IMG/VR virus record: IMGVR_UViG_3300032311_000698
Location: 1 to 59,671 of that record
Source of the DNA: a virus
Strand: one strand, 5' to 3'
DNA: 59,671 nucleotides
Part shown: piece after piece, positions 1 through 7,374 of the stretch
Layout: every line of letters begins with the position of its first letter
Numbering within the stretch: position 1 is the first letter of the stretch
Notes under the pieces: model-generated
The model's input: the letters and a program-made list of their open reading frames with translations, nothing else
Told to the model about the DNA's origin: nothing
The model's database searches: none
Translations under genes and position numbers: made by a program

Positions 1-123
1 AACCAGACTTAAAGACGTGCAGTCGGCATTGTCGATCTACAACTCTCTTCGCCGTGGCGACGAGAAATCGTCAGTTGTTCGCGCCCGTATCGATTCAATG
101 TTTGATGGTGCGGCTCCTTACGA
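1..123. repeat. Left copy of the terminal direct repeat (circular overlap)
   Basis: These 123 bases are identical to the last 123 bases of the window (59549-59671). The portal reading frame runs uninterrupted across the join. The simplest reading is an assembly overlap on a circular or circularly permuted genome, so one copy should be removed. A genuine short terminal repeat of this length cannot be excluded from sequence alone. Confidence 0.95.
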
Positions 124-2194
124 TGCGGGCAAGCTCGCCTCTAGCGGACAACAACTCAAGACAAACCTAAACTTCGGAGATGCCCAACGCTTGTTGGACA
201 TTTCGCTTTCGGCTTACGTCGATCTCTACAGTTCCCTCGAAAAGCTCGTCGAAGTGAAGGGAACGTTCGGAGAGAAAAGCCAGATGAGTTACAAAGAAGA
301 TGTGATCGCCGAAGAGGTGACGCACATGCTTCGCAACTGGCCAGAATTTCATAGCTCCTATCTCCGTCTCTGCACCACATTCATCAAGCACGGAGTTGGC
401 GTTGCCTACTTCGACAATCCAGACGAGTGGCGTTTTCGTGTCGGTAGCTTTGCTGATATCCTCATCCCTCGCCAGACCCCGTCTAGTGAGAACTCAGTCG
501 ATGTGGCTGTCATTCGTCGCGAATATCTTTTGCACGAACTCTACTCATTCGTCCGTAACGAAGAGGTCGCAGTTAAAGTTGGGTGGAACCCAGACGAAGT
601 AAAACGTATCATCACCAAAAACGTCAAGACAACTGGCCGACGCTATTCCGAAGGTGGTTCTCTCTACACAGATTGGGAAGCAATCCAACAGGAGCTGAAG
701 AATAATGACTTATATACCGGACTACAGAACCCCACTGTGTCCATTTTACACTACCTTATCCGCGAAATGGACGGCACTGTCTCGCACTTCATTTGCGCCG
801 AAGACTCCCCGAAAGACTTTTGCTACAAGAAACTTTCTCGTTATTCGTCGCCAGAACAGGCTTACGTCATGTTTACATACGGCGTTGGTTCCAACGGAAC
901 CTACCACTCCATACGTGGTTTGGGCCAGCGCATTTTCAACCACATCCAGACTAGTAACCGTCTCCGTTGCCAGATGATCGACGGCGCGATGCTGTCTTCC
1001 GCTGTGATGCTACAGCCGGAATCACAACGCGCTCTGGATGAGTTGCAGTTCACCTATTATGGTGCGTATGCCATTGTGTCACCTAACGTGAAGATCGTCG
1101 AGAAGGCGATCCCGAACTTGTCGCAAGCTGTGATGCCAGCGTTGCAGGATCTCACGACACAGCTTCAGCTCAATACCGACACCGTCTCGACCTACGGACC
1201 AAACCAGTCGTCTCCGTACAAGAACCAGATGCAAGTGGTCGCCGACATGGATGTCGCTACCAGACTGTCTGGCGCTTCGCTTAACTTGTTCTACGCAGCA
1301 TGGACTCGCCTGATGCGTGAGGTCGTCCGCCGTATCGTCGAAAACAAAAGGCCAGACTCAGTTATTAAGGAATTCTACAAACGTTGCGCCGATCGCGGTG
1401 TCGAGGCAGAGTTCATCAAGAAGCTCGACCTCAGCAAAACGAAGGCGGTTCGCTCTATCGGAAACGGCTCCTACGCAAACCGTCTTGTCGCTCTCCGTGA
1501 GATGCAGGCAATGGCTGGTACGTTCGATGAGGTCGGTCGCCGTAACCTTACTCGCGATATTGTCAGCACACGCGTCGGCCACGATCTTGCCGACCGCTAC
1601 GTTCCCGCCAATGTTGAGGAACGCCCAACCGTTGACCTCAAGATCGCGTTCTTTGAGAACCAGCAACTTCAGGCCGGACAGCCCGTTCCTGTTGTGCCAA
1701 ATGAGATGCACGGAATGCACTTGCAGACCCACTTGCCAGTGCTCAACCAGATCATCGAACAGATCAATGTCGGACAGGCGGATCCGCAACAAGTGTTGCC
1801 GATGCTCCAAGCGTTCTACCAGCATATCGGAGAAACGCTCCAGTTTGCCTCTGGTGACCCTTCGTTGCAATCGATGGTCAGTCAGGCCAAACAGATCATG
1901 CAATTCGCTGAGGAGGCTATTAACAACACTAGCAAGGCACTCCAGAAGATCCAGCGTGATCAAATGGCAGAGCAGGAGCAGACGGCTGCCGAAGGCGGGC
2001 AACCGCAACAGGCAGGACCGAATCCAATTGACCTCAAGATGCAAGAGCATCAAATGAAAATGGATATGGCTCGCCAGAAAGCAGAGCTTGACTTTCAAAT
2101 CCGCCAGCGTAAAGCTGACCAAGACGTCGCCATTCGCGACTCCAAAGCGGCGCTTGAATTCAGAAAAATGAATCCTCCCCAAGAGGAACAGTAA
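2..2194 (+). CDS. Portal protein (5' end wraps to 59478)
   Basis: Dodecameric vertex protein through which DNA is packaged and to which scaffold, terminase and tail bind. The frame is open from base 2, and its true start is the ATG at 59478 on the other side of the circular join, giving 754 residues. A GTG at 17 is only an internal codon. The C-terminal ~60 residues are rich in Gln, Lys and Met and strongly helical, like the long C-terminal helices (barrel) of P22-type portals. The central part contains a well-ordered portal-like segment around YGPNQSSPYKNQMQ. It is followed within 4 bases by a small gene and then the scaffold and capsid genes, the standard head-gene order. Identification rests on size, composition and position; I am fairly sure. 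Confidence 0.85.
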   Translation, partial: TRLKDVQSALSIYNSLRRGDEKSSVVRARIDSMFDGAAPYDAGKLASSGQQLKTNLNFGDAQRLLDISLSAYVDLYSSLEKLVEVKGTFGEKSQMSYKEDVIAEEVTHMLRNWPEFHSSYLRLCTTFIKHGVGVAYFDNPDEWRFRVGSFADILIPRQTPSSENSVDVAVIRREYLLHELYSFVRNEEVAVKVGWNPDEVKRIITKNVKTTGRRYSEGGSLYTDWEAIQQELKNNDLYTGLQNPTVSILHYLIREMDGTVSHFICAEDSPKDFCYKKLSRYSSPEQAYVMFTYGVGSNGTYHSIRGLGQRIFNHIQTSNRLRCQMIDGAMLSSAVMLQPESQRALDELQFTYYGAYAIVSPNVKIVEKAIPNLSQAVMPALQDLTTQLQLNTDTVSTYGPNQSSPYKNQMQVVADMDVATRLSGASLNLFYAAWTRLMREVVRRIVENKRPDSVIKEFYKRCADRGVEAEFIKKLDLSKTKAVRSIGNGSYANRLVALREMQAMAGTFDEVGRRNLTRDIVSTRVGHDLADRYVPANVEERPTVDLKIAFFENQQLQAGQPVPVVPNEMHGMHLQTHLPVLNQIIEQINVGQADPQQVLPMLQAFYQHIGETLQFASGDPSLQSMVSQAKQIMQFAEEAINNTSKALQKIQRDQMAEQEQTAAEGGQPQQAGPNPIDLKMQEHQMKMDMARQKAELDFQIRQRKADQDVAIRDSKAALEFRKMNPPQEEQ

Positions 2195-2197
2195 AAT

Positions 2198-2503
2198 ATG
2201 GCATCAAAGAAAATACCTCTGCCGATTCCTGTGGATCGGTGGTTCAACGACATTAAATCCGTGGAAGAGTTGCGTGAGACGCTCGACTCCGAATCGTTCC
2301 AAACAGCGGTCGCGATCTTGAAAGAGATCTCTGGCCCAACACACGCTACACTTGCTGACGCAGACACTAACAATCTCCGTCTTGCATGGTACGCTGGTTA
2401 TCGAGACGCCTTCAGCGACCTCCAGAAACTCACAAAGTTCCCCACCACTACTAGAACACAAACCACCAATACTGAATGGACTCATATAACGCCGAACCCG
2501 TAA
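2198..2503 (+). CDS. Small hypothetical head-region protein
   Basis: A 101-residue soluble protein starting 3 bases after the portal stop and overlapping the scaffold gene by 28 bases, so it is part of the head operon. The N-terminal 85 residues look globular and mixed alpha. A conserved-looking stretch (LRLAWYAGYRDAFSDL) suggests a compact helical domain, and the last 17 residues are a Thr/Asn-rich tail encoded by the overlap with the next gene. No Shine-Dalgarno site precedes the ATG (aaaatATG). No family is recognised; a role in head assembly is inferred only from its position between portal and scaffold. Confidence 0.7.
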   Translation: MASKKIPLPIPVDRWFNDIKSVEELRETLDSESFQTAVAILKEISGPTHATLADADTNNLRLAWYAGYRDAFSDLQKLTKFPTTTRTQTTNTEWTHITPNP

Positions 2504-3624
2504 CGGAATCCCCAGCCGTCGAACAGCTTTTAGATACCGCACCACAGTCATCTTTCGCAGATGCACTTGACGCTGCATTCGCAAAGCTCGATGTAACCCC
2601 ATCCGGCGACCCGAATCCTGAATCGTCCACCCCCGAACCATTAGCCACGGATCAGGATTCAGGGCAGACCACTACCGCCGCCGAATCCGTTGAAGACGAC
2701 CTGCTCGAGCAGCTGACCGAAGAGGTGGACTGGACCCCGAAAGCGGCCAACCGTTTCAAGCAACTTAAAGAGGAACTGAAAGGCAGCCGGTCCGAACTGG
2801 ACCGACTCCGCCAGCTCTCCAAGGAGCAGGAGTCAAAGCTACAAGAGCTGTCCGCCATCGCGGAGAACAAGGACATCGAACAGCTCCAGTCCCGCATCGC
2901 GGAGTACGAGCAAGAGAAGATGTTCACGAATCTTGAGCAGACGACCGCCTACCAAGAGGCCGTTACCAAACCACTCGCTTCTTTGATGGAGCAGGCAGAC
3001 CAGATCGCCGACAAATATGATATCGACTCAAACTCCCTCATTGACGTACTCGCGCTCGATAATCCAGAAGCGCAAGACGAGCGTCTTTCTGAGCTGATGC
3101 CACACGCGTCAGACCGCGATAAGGCCCGCATTTACCGCATTATTGAGGAAATCAACCCTATTTTGGAACGCCGCAAGTCGCTGTTTGACAACGTTGAAGA
3201 AGCCTCAAAAGAAGCGTTGCTGCTCGAAGAGACCCGCCAAAAGCAGGATCTGGTCGAACGCGCCCGCTTGCGGGACAACGTAACGCGCAACGTTATGGAG
3301 CGAATCACCGAAAAGCTCCCGTTTGTGAAGGCACTCGACGGTCTCGACATCAACGCGATCCAGAACAAAGCCGCTTCGGTCGATCCTTCGGTGATCCATC
3401 CGGTTGACTTTGCCTACAACGCGGTATCGGCACAGCTGTTGCCGCCCATGGTACGCGAATTGATGGCGATGCGGAAAGAGAACGAAGCCCTCACAGACAA
3501 ACTGGCTGAGTACGAGAACGCCGAACCGAAGATGTCCGGCGCTACCGGAAGTGGCAAACGTCCTTCCGGCGGTGTTGAAGGCAACTTCATCGACGCAATC
3601 AACCGTGCGTTTGGCGGGTCCTAA
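2476..3624 (+). CDS. Putative capsid scaffolding protein
   Basis: A 382-residue, very acidic protein. Residues 1-75 are low-complexity (Ser, Pro, Glu, Asp). About residues 80-150 are a long heptad-like coiled coil rich in Glu, Lys, Leu and Gln. The middle is helical, and the C-terminus ends in a Gly/Ser-rich linker and a short basic helix (FIDAINRAFGGS), the typical place for the capsid-binding helix of phage scaffolds. It lies directly between the portal and the capsid gene and is followed by a strong terminator. Scaffolds are too divergent to identify by motif, so this is inference from composition and position, but the fit is good. Confidence 0.7.
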   Translation: MDSYNAEPVTESPAVEQLLDTAPQSSFADALDAAFAKLDVTPSGDPNPESSTPEPLATDQDSGQTTTAAESVEDDLLEQLTEEVDWTPKAANRFKQLKEELKGSRSELDRLRQLSKEQESKLQELSAIAENKDIEQLQSRIAEYEQEKMFTNLEQTTAYQEAVTKPLASLMEQADQIADKYDIDSNSLIDVLALDNPEAQDERLSELMPHASDRDKARIYRIIEEINPILERRKSLFDNVEEASKEALLLEETRQKQDLVERARLRDNVTRNVMERITEKLPFVKALDGLDINAIQNKAASVDPSVIHPVDFAYNAVSAQLLPPMVRELMAMRKENEALTDKLAEYENAEPKMSGATGSGKRPSGGVEGNFIDAINRAFGGS

Positions 3625-3651
3625 CCGTTAAGCGATTTTACATCAATGTTA

Positions 3652-3680
3652 AAAGGGGGTTGACAACAACCCCCTTTTTT
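3652..3680 (+). terminator. Rho-independent terminator after the scaffold gene
   Basis: A perfect 11-bp stem (3652-3662 with 3667-3677, AAAGGGGGTTG / CAACCCCCTTT), a 4-base ACAA loop and a run of T to 3680. It lies 27 bases after the scaffold stop. It separates portal-scaffold transcription from the capsid gene. Confidence 0.92.
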
Positions 3681-3711
3681 CGTAGTTTTACAGCAACGAC
3701 GAATCCGACGG

Positions 3712-3740
3712 TTGCTCTGGCCATTAAGCAGTTCTATAAG
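3712..3740 (+). promoter_or_regulatory. Putative sigma70-like promoter for the capsid gene
   Basis: TTGCTC at 3712-3717, a 17-base spacer and TATAAG at 3735-3740. It sits between the upstream terminator and the capsid ATG at 3897, leaving a leader of about 150 bases. The -10 is good and the -35 is partial. The placement after a terminator makes it credible. Confidence 0.5.
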
Positions 3741-3752
3741 GATCGTAGTAAA

Positions 3753-3833
3753 ATGGACTTTGTTCCTAACAAAACACCCGCTAAATGGAAGATTGATCGG
3801 CCCGCTCTGTGCCATGAAACAGTTCTAATGTGA
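3753..3833 (+). CDS. Possible 26-residue leader ORF upstream of the capsid gene
   Basis: A small ORF (starts MDFVPNKTPAKWK, ends CHETVLM) lies in the capsid leader, 12 bases after the putative -10, with an AAGGA sequence about 10 bases before its ATG, which is unusual for this genome. It could be a leader peptide or chance. The rest of the 272-base gap (3625-3896) holds the terminator, the putative promoter and an A/T- and C-rich stretch before the capsid start, with nothing else recognisable. Confidence 0.2.
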   Translation: MDFVPNKTPAKWKIDRPALCHETVLM

Positions 3834-3896
3834 TCAATTGGAAGTAAGGCACTCTGTCTATTAACCCCCTTTTCTATAACCCCCACTTTTAATATT

Positions 3897-5228
3897 ATGT
3901 CCACATTCGATCTTGGCTCCGGCCTTACCGCAATCAACACCATCCTCGCTGAAGAAGCAAACCGTATCGGTCAGGATGTCTACAAGCGTACCCTCCACAC
4001 CTCTCCGTGGATGGATCTCGTTAAGCAGTCCGCCTTCCCTGAAGGCATGGGCTATCAACTGACCACCCTTGTGTATGACCGCACGATCCCCGCTACCGCT
4101 ACTTCCGGTTCCGGCGTTCAAGGCGTCACATGGAGCAATCTTGGAACCATCAACGCTAGTGCAAACGCCTTCAACACTTCGGACATCAACCAGCCCCTCA
4201 AGGACGCTGCTGACGATGTCCAAGGCGGTCGTGGTTCGTCTTCTACTGATCGTCGTTCGTATGTTCAGTTCAGCAAGCAACTCAAGCAGTACAGCATCAG
4301 CCGTGCCGTTATCGAGTCGCCACGCATCTCGCTCGAAGACCTCCGCTTTGCAGCACATCGTCAAGAGCAGCTTCGCGCTATCCTTGACGTGCTTACCGAG
4401 TCGAGCCGCTACACATGGGAAAACCGTTATCGCGACGAGTACGAGAAGACAGCAGCGAACCTTGTTCCCTGCCTTGCTACCAGCACTCCAATCGTGACTG
4501 TCATCGACCAATCGGCCACTACGCTGTTTGAAGGCAAACAGATCGCCGAAGTTGATTTCACCAACGACTTCGTTTCGAGCGGTTCGTCTGACGACTACAC
4601 GCCGACCGCCAACATCAGCAACAAGATCCTCGACACGCTGTACTTCCAGCTCGTCCGTCGTGGCGCTTCCGCTGAGTCGTACGGCAAGGAAAACGGTCGT
4701 CCGGTGTTCGCAGTCGTCCTCAGCTCTGAGGCTTCCTACGCGCTCCAAACCGAAGCTGGCTTCCGCGACGATGTTCGCTACAACAACTCGAAGGTGTCTG
4801 ACCTCATCGCTCCGTTGGGCGTCGAGAAATCGTTCCGTGGTTTCTACCATCTGGTTGACGATCTCGCTCCTCGCTTCACGATTGCTTCTGGTACAGCCAC
4901 TCGCGTTCAGCCCTACACCGTCACCAACGGCATCACCAGCTACAACGCTGCTTATGACACCGCTGACTACGAAGCCGCTTACATCATCCACCCGCATGTG
5001 ATGGAGTCGCAGATCCCGAACCCGATGTCGGGCTCGAACGGTCTGACCTTCAATCCCGTCAACTATCGCGGTGACTTCAAGTGGACCAACATCCTCAACG
5101 AAATCACTAACCCTGACGGCACGACTGGTTTCTTCCGTGGCATCCTTGCCAGCGCGACGAAGCCGATCAAGACTGAGTTGGGATATGTGATTCTGTTCAA
5201 GCGCAACAGCACCACCCCCGCTGCCTAA
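3897..5228 (+). CDS. Putative major capsid protein
   Basis: A 443-residue protein, the expected shell subunit. It follows the scaffold gene, has the usual size for a HK97-fold capsid protein, and its codon choice is strongly biased to C/G-ending codons (for example ctc, gtc, aac), as in highly expressed phage genes. The N-terminal ~60 residues include a helix (NTILAEEANRIGQDVYKRTL) that could be the N-arm. The C-terminal third contains DYEAAYIIHPHVMESQIPNP and ends in a beta-rich segment with KTELGYVILFKRN. It stands as its own unit: terminator and promoter upstream, perfect hairpin downstream. The family was not recognised by motif; the call rests on position, size and codon bias. Confidence 0.78.
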   Translation: MSTFDLGSGLTAINTILAEEANRIGQDVYKRTLHTSPWMDLVKQSAFPEGMGYQLTTLVYDRTIPATATSGSGVQGVTWSNLGTINASANAFNTSDINQPLKDAADDVQGGRGSSSTDRRSYVQFSKQLKQYSISRAVIESPRISLEDLRFAAHRQEQLRAILDVLTESSRYTWENRYRDEYEKTAANLVPCLATSTPIVTVIDQSATTLFEGKQIAEVDFTNDFVSSGSSDDYTPTANISNKILDTLYFQLVRRGASAESYGKENGRPVFAVVLSSEASYALQTEAGFRDDVRYNNSKVSDLIAPLGVEKSFRGFYHLVDDLAPRFTIASGTATRVQPYTVTNGITSYNAAYDTADYEAAYIIHPHVMESQIPNPMSGSNGLTFNPVNYRGDFKWTNILNEITNPDGTTGFFRGILASATKPIKTELGYVILFKRNSTTPAA

Positions 5229-5235
5229 TCAAATC

Positions 5236-5268
5236 GCTAAGGGGTTCCCATAACGGGAACCCCTTAGC
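5236..5268 (+). terminator. Perfect hairpin after the capsid gene
   Basis: A perfect 14-bp stem (5236-5249 with 5255-5268, GCTAAGGGGTTCCC / GGGAACCCCTTAGC) with a 5-base loop, 7 bases after the capsid stop. There is no T run after it, so it may be a 3'-stabilising or processing hairpin or a weak terminator rather than a classical one. Confidence 0.7.
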
Positions 5269-5286
5269 ACATCCCCCAATACGACT

Positions 5287-5712
5287 ATGCCTACGCTCGA
5301 CGACCTTCCAACTCTTGCAACGAATTCGACACCGACTGGCGATGACCTTCTTCCTGTTTACGACCTCACGGCGACTGGTTCGTCGAAAGTTCGTAAGCTC
5401 CCGCTGAACGCTATCTTCGGCCTCGCGCCTACTGGCGATGTTGTAACTGCTGTTGCTGGCACGATCACAGTGACCTCTAAGCTCACTCTGATTACTTCCG
5501 GCACGACCAGTACTGTCAACCTCCCGCTTCCTTCTGGAGTTATTCGTGACATCATCGTCATGAACGGTGGTTCCGGTACAGCTACTGCCACATCGGCGAC
5601 GGCGAACATCAAAACATCTGCTGCGACTACTGCCGCAACTACTGCTAATATCCTTACAGCTACTACCGCTCGCTTCTTGAGCGATGGTACTTTCTGGTAT
5701 CGCACCCACTAA
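5287..5712 (+). CDS. Small beta-rich structural protein (head decoration or fibre-like)
   Basis: A 141-residue Thr/Ala/Ser-rich, beta-strand-rich protein. The N-terminal 45 residues (DDLLPVYDLTATGSSKVRKLPL) resemble the leading segments of many phage fibre and decoration proteins. The C-terminal half is a Thr/Ala repeat that ends in FLSDGTFWYRTH, a pattern common at the end of phage beta domains. It lies directly after the capsid gene and is flanked by two perfect hairpins, so it is probably made in large amounts. A capsid decoration or head-fibre role is inferred from position; the family is not recognised. Confidence 0.55.
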   Translation: MPTLDDLPTLATNSTPTGDDLLPVYDLTATGSSKVRKLPLNAIFGLAPTGDVVTAVAGTITVTSKLTLITSGTTSTVNLPLPSGVIRDIIVMNGGSGTATATSATANIKTSAATTAATTANILTATTARFLSDGTFWYRTH

Positions 5713-5722
5713 ACCCTAATCG

Positions 5723-5753
5723 GGAACCCTACACTCCGATAGTGTAGGGTTCC
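5723..5753 (+). terminator. Perfect hairpin after the decoration-like gene
   Basis: A perfect 13-bp stem (5723-5735 with 5741-5753, GGAACCCTACACT / AGTGTAGGGTTCC) and a 5-base loop, 10 bases after the stop codon. It again lacks a T run, like the hairpin after the capsid gene. The two hairpins share the GGAACCC/GGGTTCC core. Confidence 0.65.
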
Positions 5754-5797
5754 TGCTCCCTGTATCCTGTATAGTGTAGCTCTAACACTCCTTTATT

Positions 5798-6640
5798 ATG
5801 GCTGACCTAACTGCTCTGGAAGCAATCGAAAAGCGTATCGCGGAATCTGGACGCCCGATGACACGTGCTGAATCAAGTACTCTCGCCCCCCTTCGTATTA
5901 AACGCCGCAGGGATGAAGATGCTATGGCAGAACAATCGCGTCCTAAGACACGTGCTGAAGCTGCCACACGAATGAAGCAAGCAACAGCTCCAGCTGAAGC
6001 CGATCGCTATAAAGGACTCCGCGACGTTGCAGCTAAAGTTGGAGAAGCCGTACTCGATACTGCCACTCAAGGCATGTATTCTGCCACTAAACTAGCTGCA
6101 CCAGCAGTCAAAAGTGCTGTTGAATTTTTGGGTCGTGAGTCCAGCCAGCCTGTGCGAAATCGCGCTGAAGCTGCGACTTACATGAAGAATCGTCAGACGG
6201 CTGCTACTTCGACTCCGGAATCTCCTGTTCCGGCAACTGCTCCAGTTCCTGCTACTGCTACTGCTACTGCTACCACCCCCGCGAATCAATCGACAGAAGC
6301 CCCCTCGCCGTCCTATGGGCGTTCCGATGAGGCAATCGCTGAAATGGAGGCAGCTCGAAATAAACCCACTTCTGCCCCCTCGCCGTCCTATGGGCGTTCC
6401 GATGAGGCAATCGCTGAAATGGAGGCAGCTCGAAATCAGGCTCCTAAAGCCGCTCCAGAGATCCCCGAAGACCGCATGAACGCCCTCTTCCGAAAAACGA
6501 TGGGAACTGCTTTCGATCCCAAATCCAAAATGGATGCTGGCAGGATGCAACAGCTCCGTGATTTCGTTAGCAACAATCCGGACGCTCTCAACAAGTCCGA
6601 CACTAAGATCGCACTAGACTACTACCGCACACTCAAATGA
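5798..6640 (+). CDS. Low-complexity Ala/Pro/Arg-rich protein with internal repeats
   Basis: A 280-residue protein of unknown function. It has several repeats: an (R)(P/N)-(M/K/R)-TRAE(S/A) motif near residues 25, 50 and 120; an Ala/Thr/Pro-rich linker around 135-165; and two exact copies of a 21-residue block containing SPSYGRSDEAIAEMEAARN around 168-213. The C-terminal ~60 residues look like a compact helical domain (RMNALFRKTMG, ending in ALDYYRTLK). The stop overlaps the next start by 4 bases (ATGA). It may be a head or internal virion protein, but nothing in the sequence proves it. Confidence 0.65.
   Translation: MADLTALEAIEKRIAESGRPMTRAESSTLAPLRIKRRRDEDAMAEQSRPKTRAEAATRMKQATAPAEADRYKGLRDVAAKVGEAVLDTATQGMYSATKLAAPAVKSAVEFLGRESSQPVRNRAEAATYMKNRQTAATSTPESPVPATAPVPATATATATTPANQSTEAPSPSYGRSDEAIAEMEAARNKPTSAPSPSYGRSDEAIAEMEAARNQAPKAAPEIPEDRMNALFRKTMGTAFDPKSKMDAGRMQQLRDFVSNNPDALNKSDTKIALDYYRTLK
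6299..6436 (+). repeat. Two exact 63-bp direct repeats inside a coding region
   Basis: Copies at 6299-6361 and 6374-6436 are identical over 63 bases (21 codons) and are separated by 12 bases. They encode the SPSYGRSDEAIAEMEAARN block twice. Exact identity implies a recent duplication or strong recombination between the copies. Confidence 0.95.
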
Positions 6641-6990
6641 AATCCCACATCCCTATTCCAGAAGGCTTGAAACTTCCTGCTGATGCAGAGACGAAGCCGT
6701 TTACCGCTGAAGTTGAATTCCTTGTAATGGACGGCATGTTGATGCCCGTTTCTGTTGCTGGAAAACCACTTCCTCAAGAAGAGCCAGAAATGGAAGAGGA
6801 AGGCGAGTACGAAGAAGAAGGCGCTGAAGGCGAAGCCGAAATGGAAGGCGAAGGCGAAGGCGAAATGTGCTCAGAGTGCGGCGGCGACAAAGAGAAATGT
6901 CGTTGTGGCAAGATGGGCAAAGGCAGTGGCGGAGAAGGCGGCGGATTCATGGTCGCTATCGAACGCGCACTGGCACAACCGAAGCGTTAA
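6637..6990 (+). CDS. Acidic Glu/Gly-rich protein with a Cys cluster
   Basis: A 117-residue protein. Residues 1-45 are an ordered N-terminal part (FTAEVEFLVMDGMLMPVSV). Residues 47-76 are almost entirely Glu, Gly, Ala and Met. Then comes a possible metal-binding cluster C-x2-C-x5-C-x-C (starting CSEC, ending CRCG) and a Gly-rich tail ending in a basic helix. The start overlaps the previous stop (ATGA), suggesting coupled translation. The function is unknown; the Cys pattern is consistent with a small zinc-binding knuckle. Confidence 0.6.
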   Translation: MKSHIPIPEGLKLPADAETKPFTAEVEFLVMDGMLMPVSVAGKPLPQEEPEMEEEGEYEEEGAEGEAEMEGEGEGEMCSECGGDKEKCRCGKMGKGSGGEGGGFMVAIERALAQPKR

Positions 6991-6993
6991 GCC

Positions 6994-7022
6994 TTGACAT
7001 AGAGCTGGCGAATAACTATATT
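6994..7022 (+). promoter_or_regulatory. Sigma70-like promoter giving a near-leaderless mRNA
   Basis: TTGACA at 6994-6999, a 17-base spacer and TATATT at 7017-7022. The ATG of the next gene is only 10 bases after the -10, so transcription would start within a few bases of the start codon. Confidence 0.75.
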
Positions 7023-7032
7023 TGCCATCGTA

Positions 7033-7374
7033 ATGTCCGCAGCAAACTACGATCTCTCCATCTCTTGCGGCGAGGACTTCAACTTCACGTTGCGAGTCCT
7101 TGACGCCTTTGACGACCCAATCAATTTTACTGGATCTAGCTACATTGCAGAGATCCGCGAGGAACACAAGAAGCCGCTCATTGCTGCCTTTACAGTAACT
7201 GTTGTAGGTGCAGCAACTGACGGAACACTCAAGTTTGCCTTAACGGATACCCAAACAAAGCTCATCAGCCCCACTCGAAAGTACAAGTGGGACTTCTTTT
7301 GGACCCAATCTGGCGTAACAACTAAACTTCTTTACGGCAGTGTGACTGCTGTATCCAACATCAGTAACTTGTAA
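7033..7374 (+). CDS. Small beta protein preceding a fibre (paralogue of 10112-10489)
   Basis: A 113-residue protein with a pattern like the N-terminal domain of phage baseplate upper (BppU-like) proteins: [18 protein letters not shown] at the start, an acidic middle with [11 protein letters not shown], and [11 protein letters not shown]...[13 protein letters not shown] at the end. The gene at 10112 has the same framework (NYDITIDRAAEYSFVL, FYADIRDANTKK, YEYDIFMRRGS...LLYGSVTVRANI). Each copy stands directly ahead of a fibre gene, so these are probably small adaptor or fibre-base proteins. Expression is from its own promoter; the fibre start overlaps its stop (TAATG). Confidence 0.65.
   Translation: MSAANYDLSISCGEDFNFTLRVLDAFDDPINFTGSSYIAEIREEHKKPLIAAFTVTVVGAATDGTLKFALTDTQTKLISPTRKYKWDFFWTQSGVTTKLLYGSVTAVSNISNL

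Noticed and set aside
1317-2182. Long frames on both strands inside the portal gene (246 and 274 residues)
   Set aside because: They lie fully inside the portal frame, with low-quality composition (Arg/Ser-rich), and are shadows of the codon bias.
3861-4997. 378-residue minus-strand frame opposite the capsid gene
   Set aside because: A shadow of the highly biased codon use in the capsid gene; no start signal and Val/Asp/Arg-rich composition.
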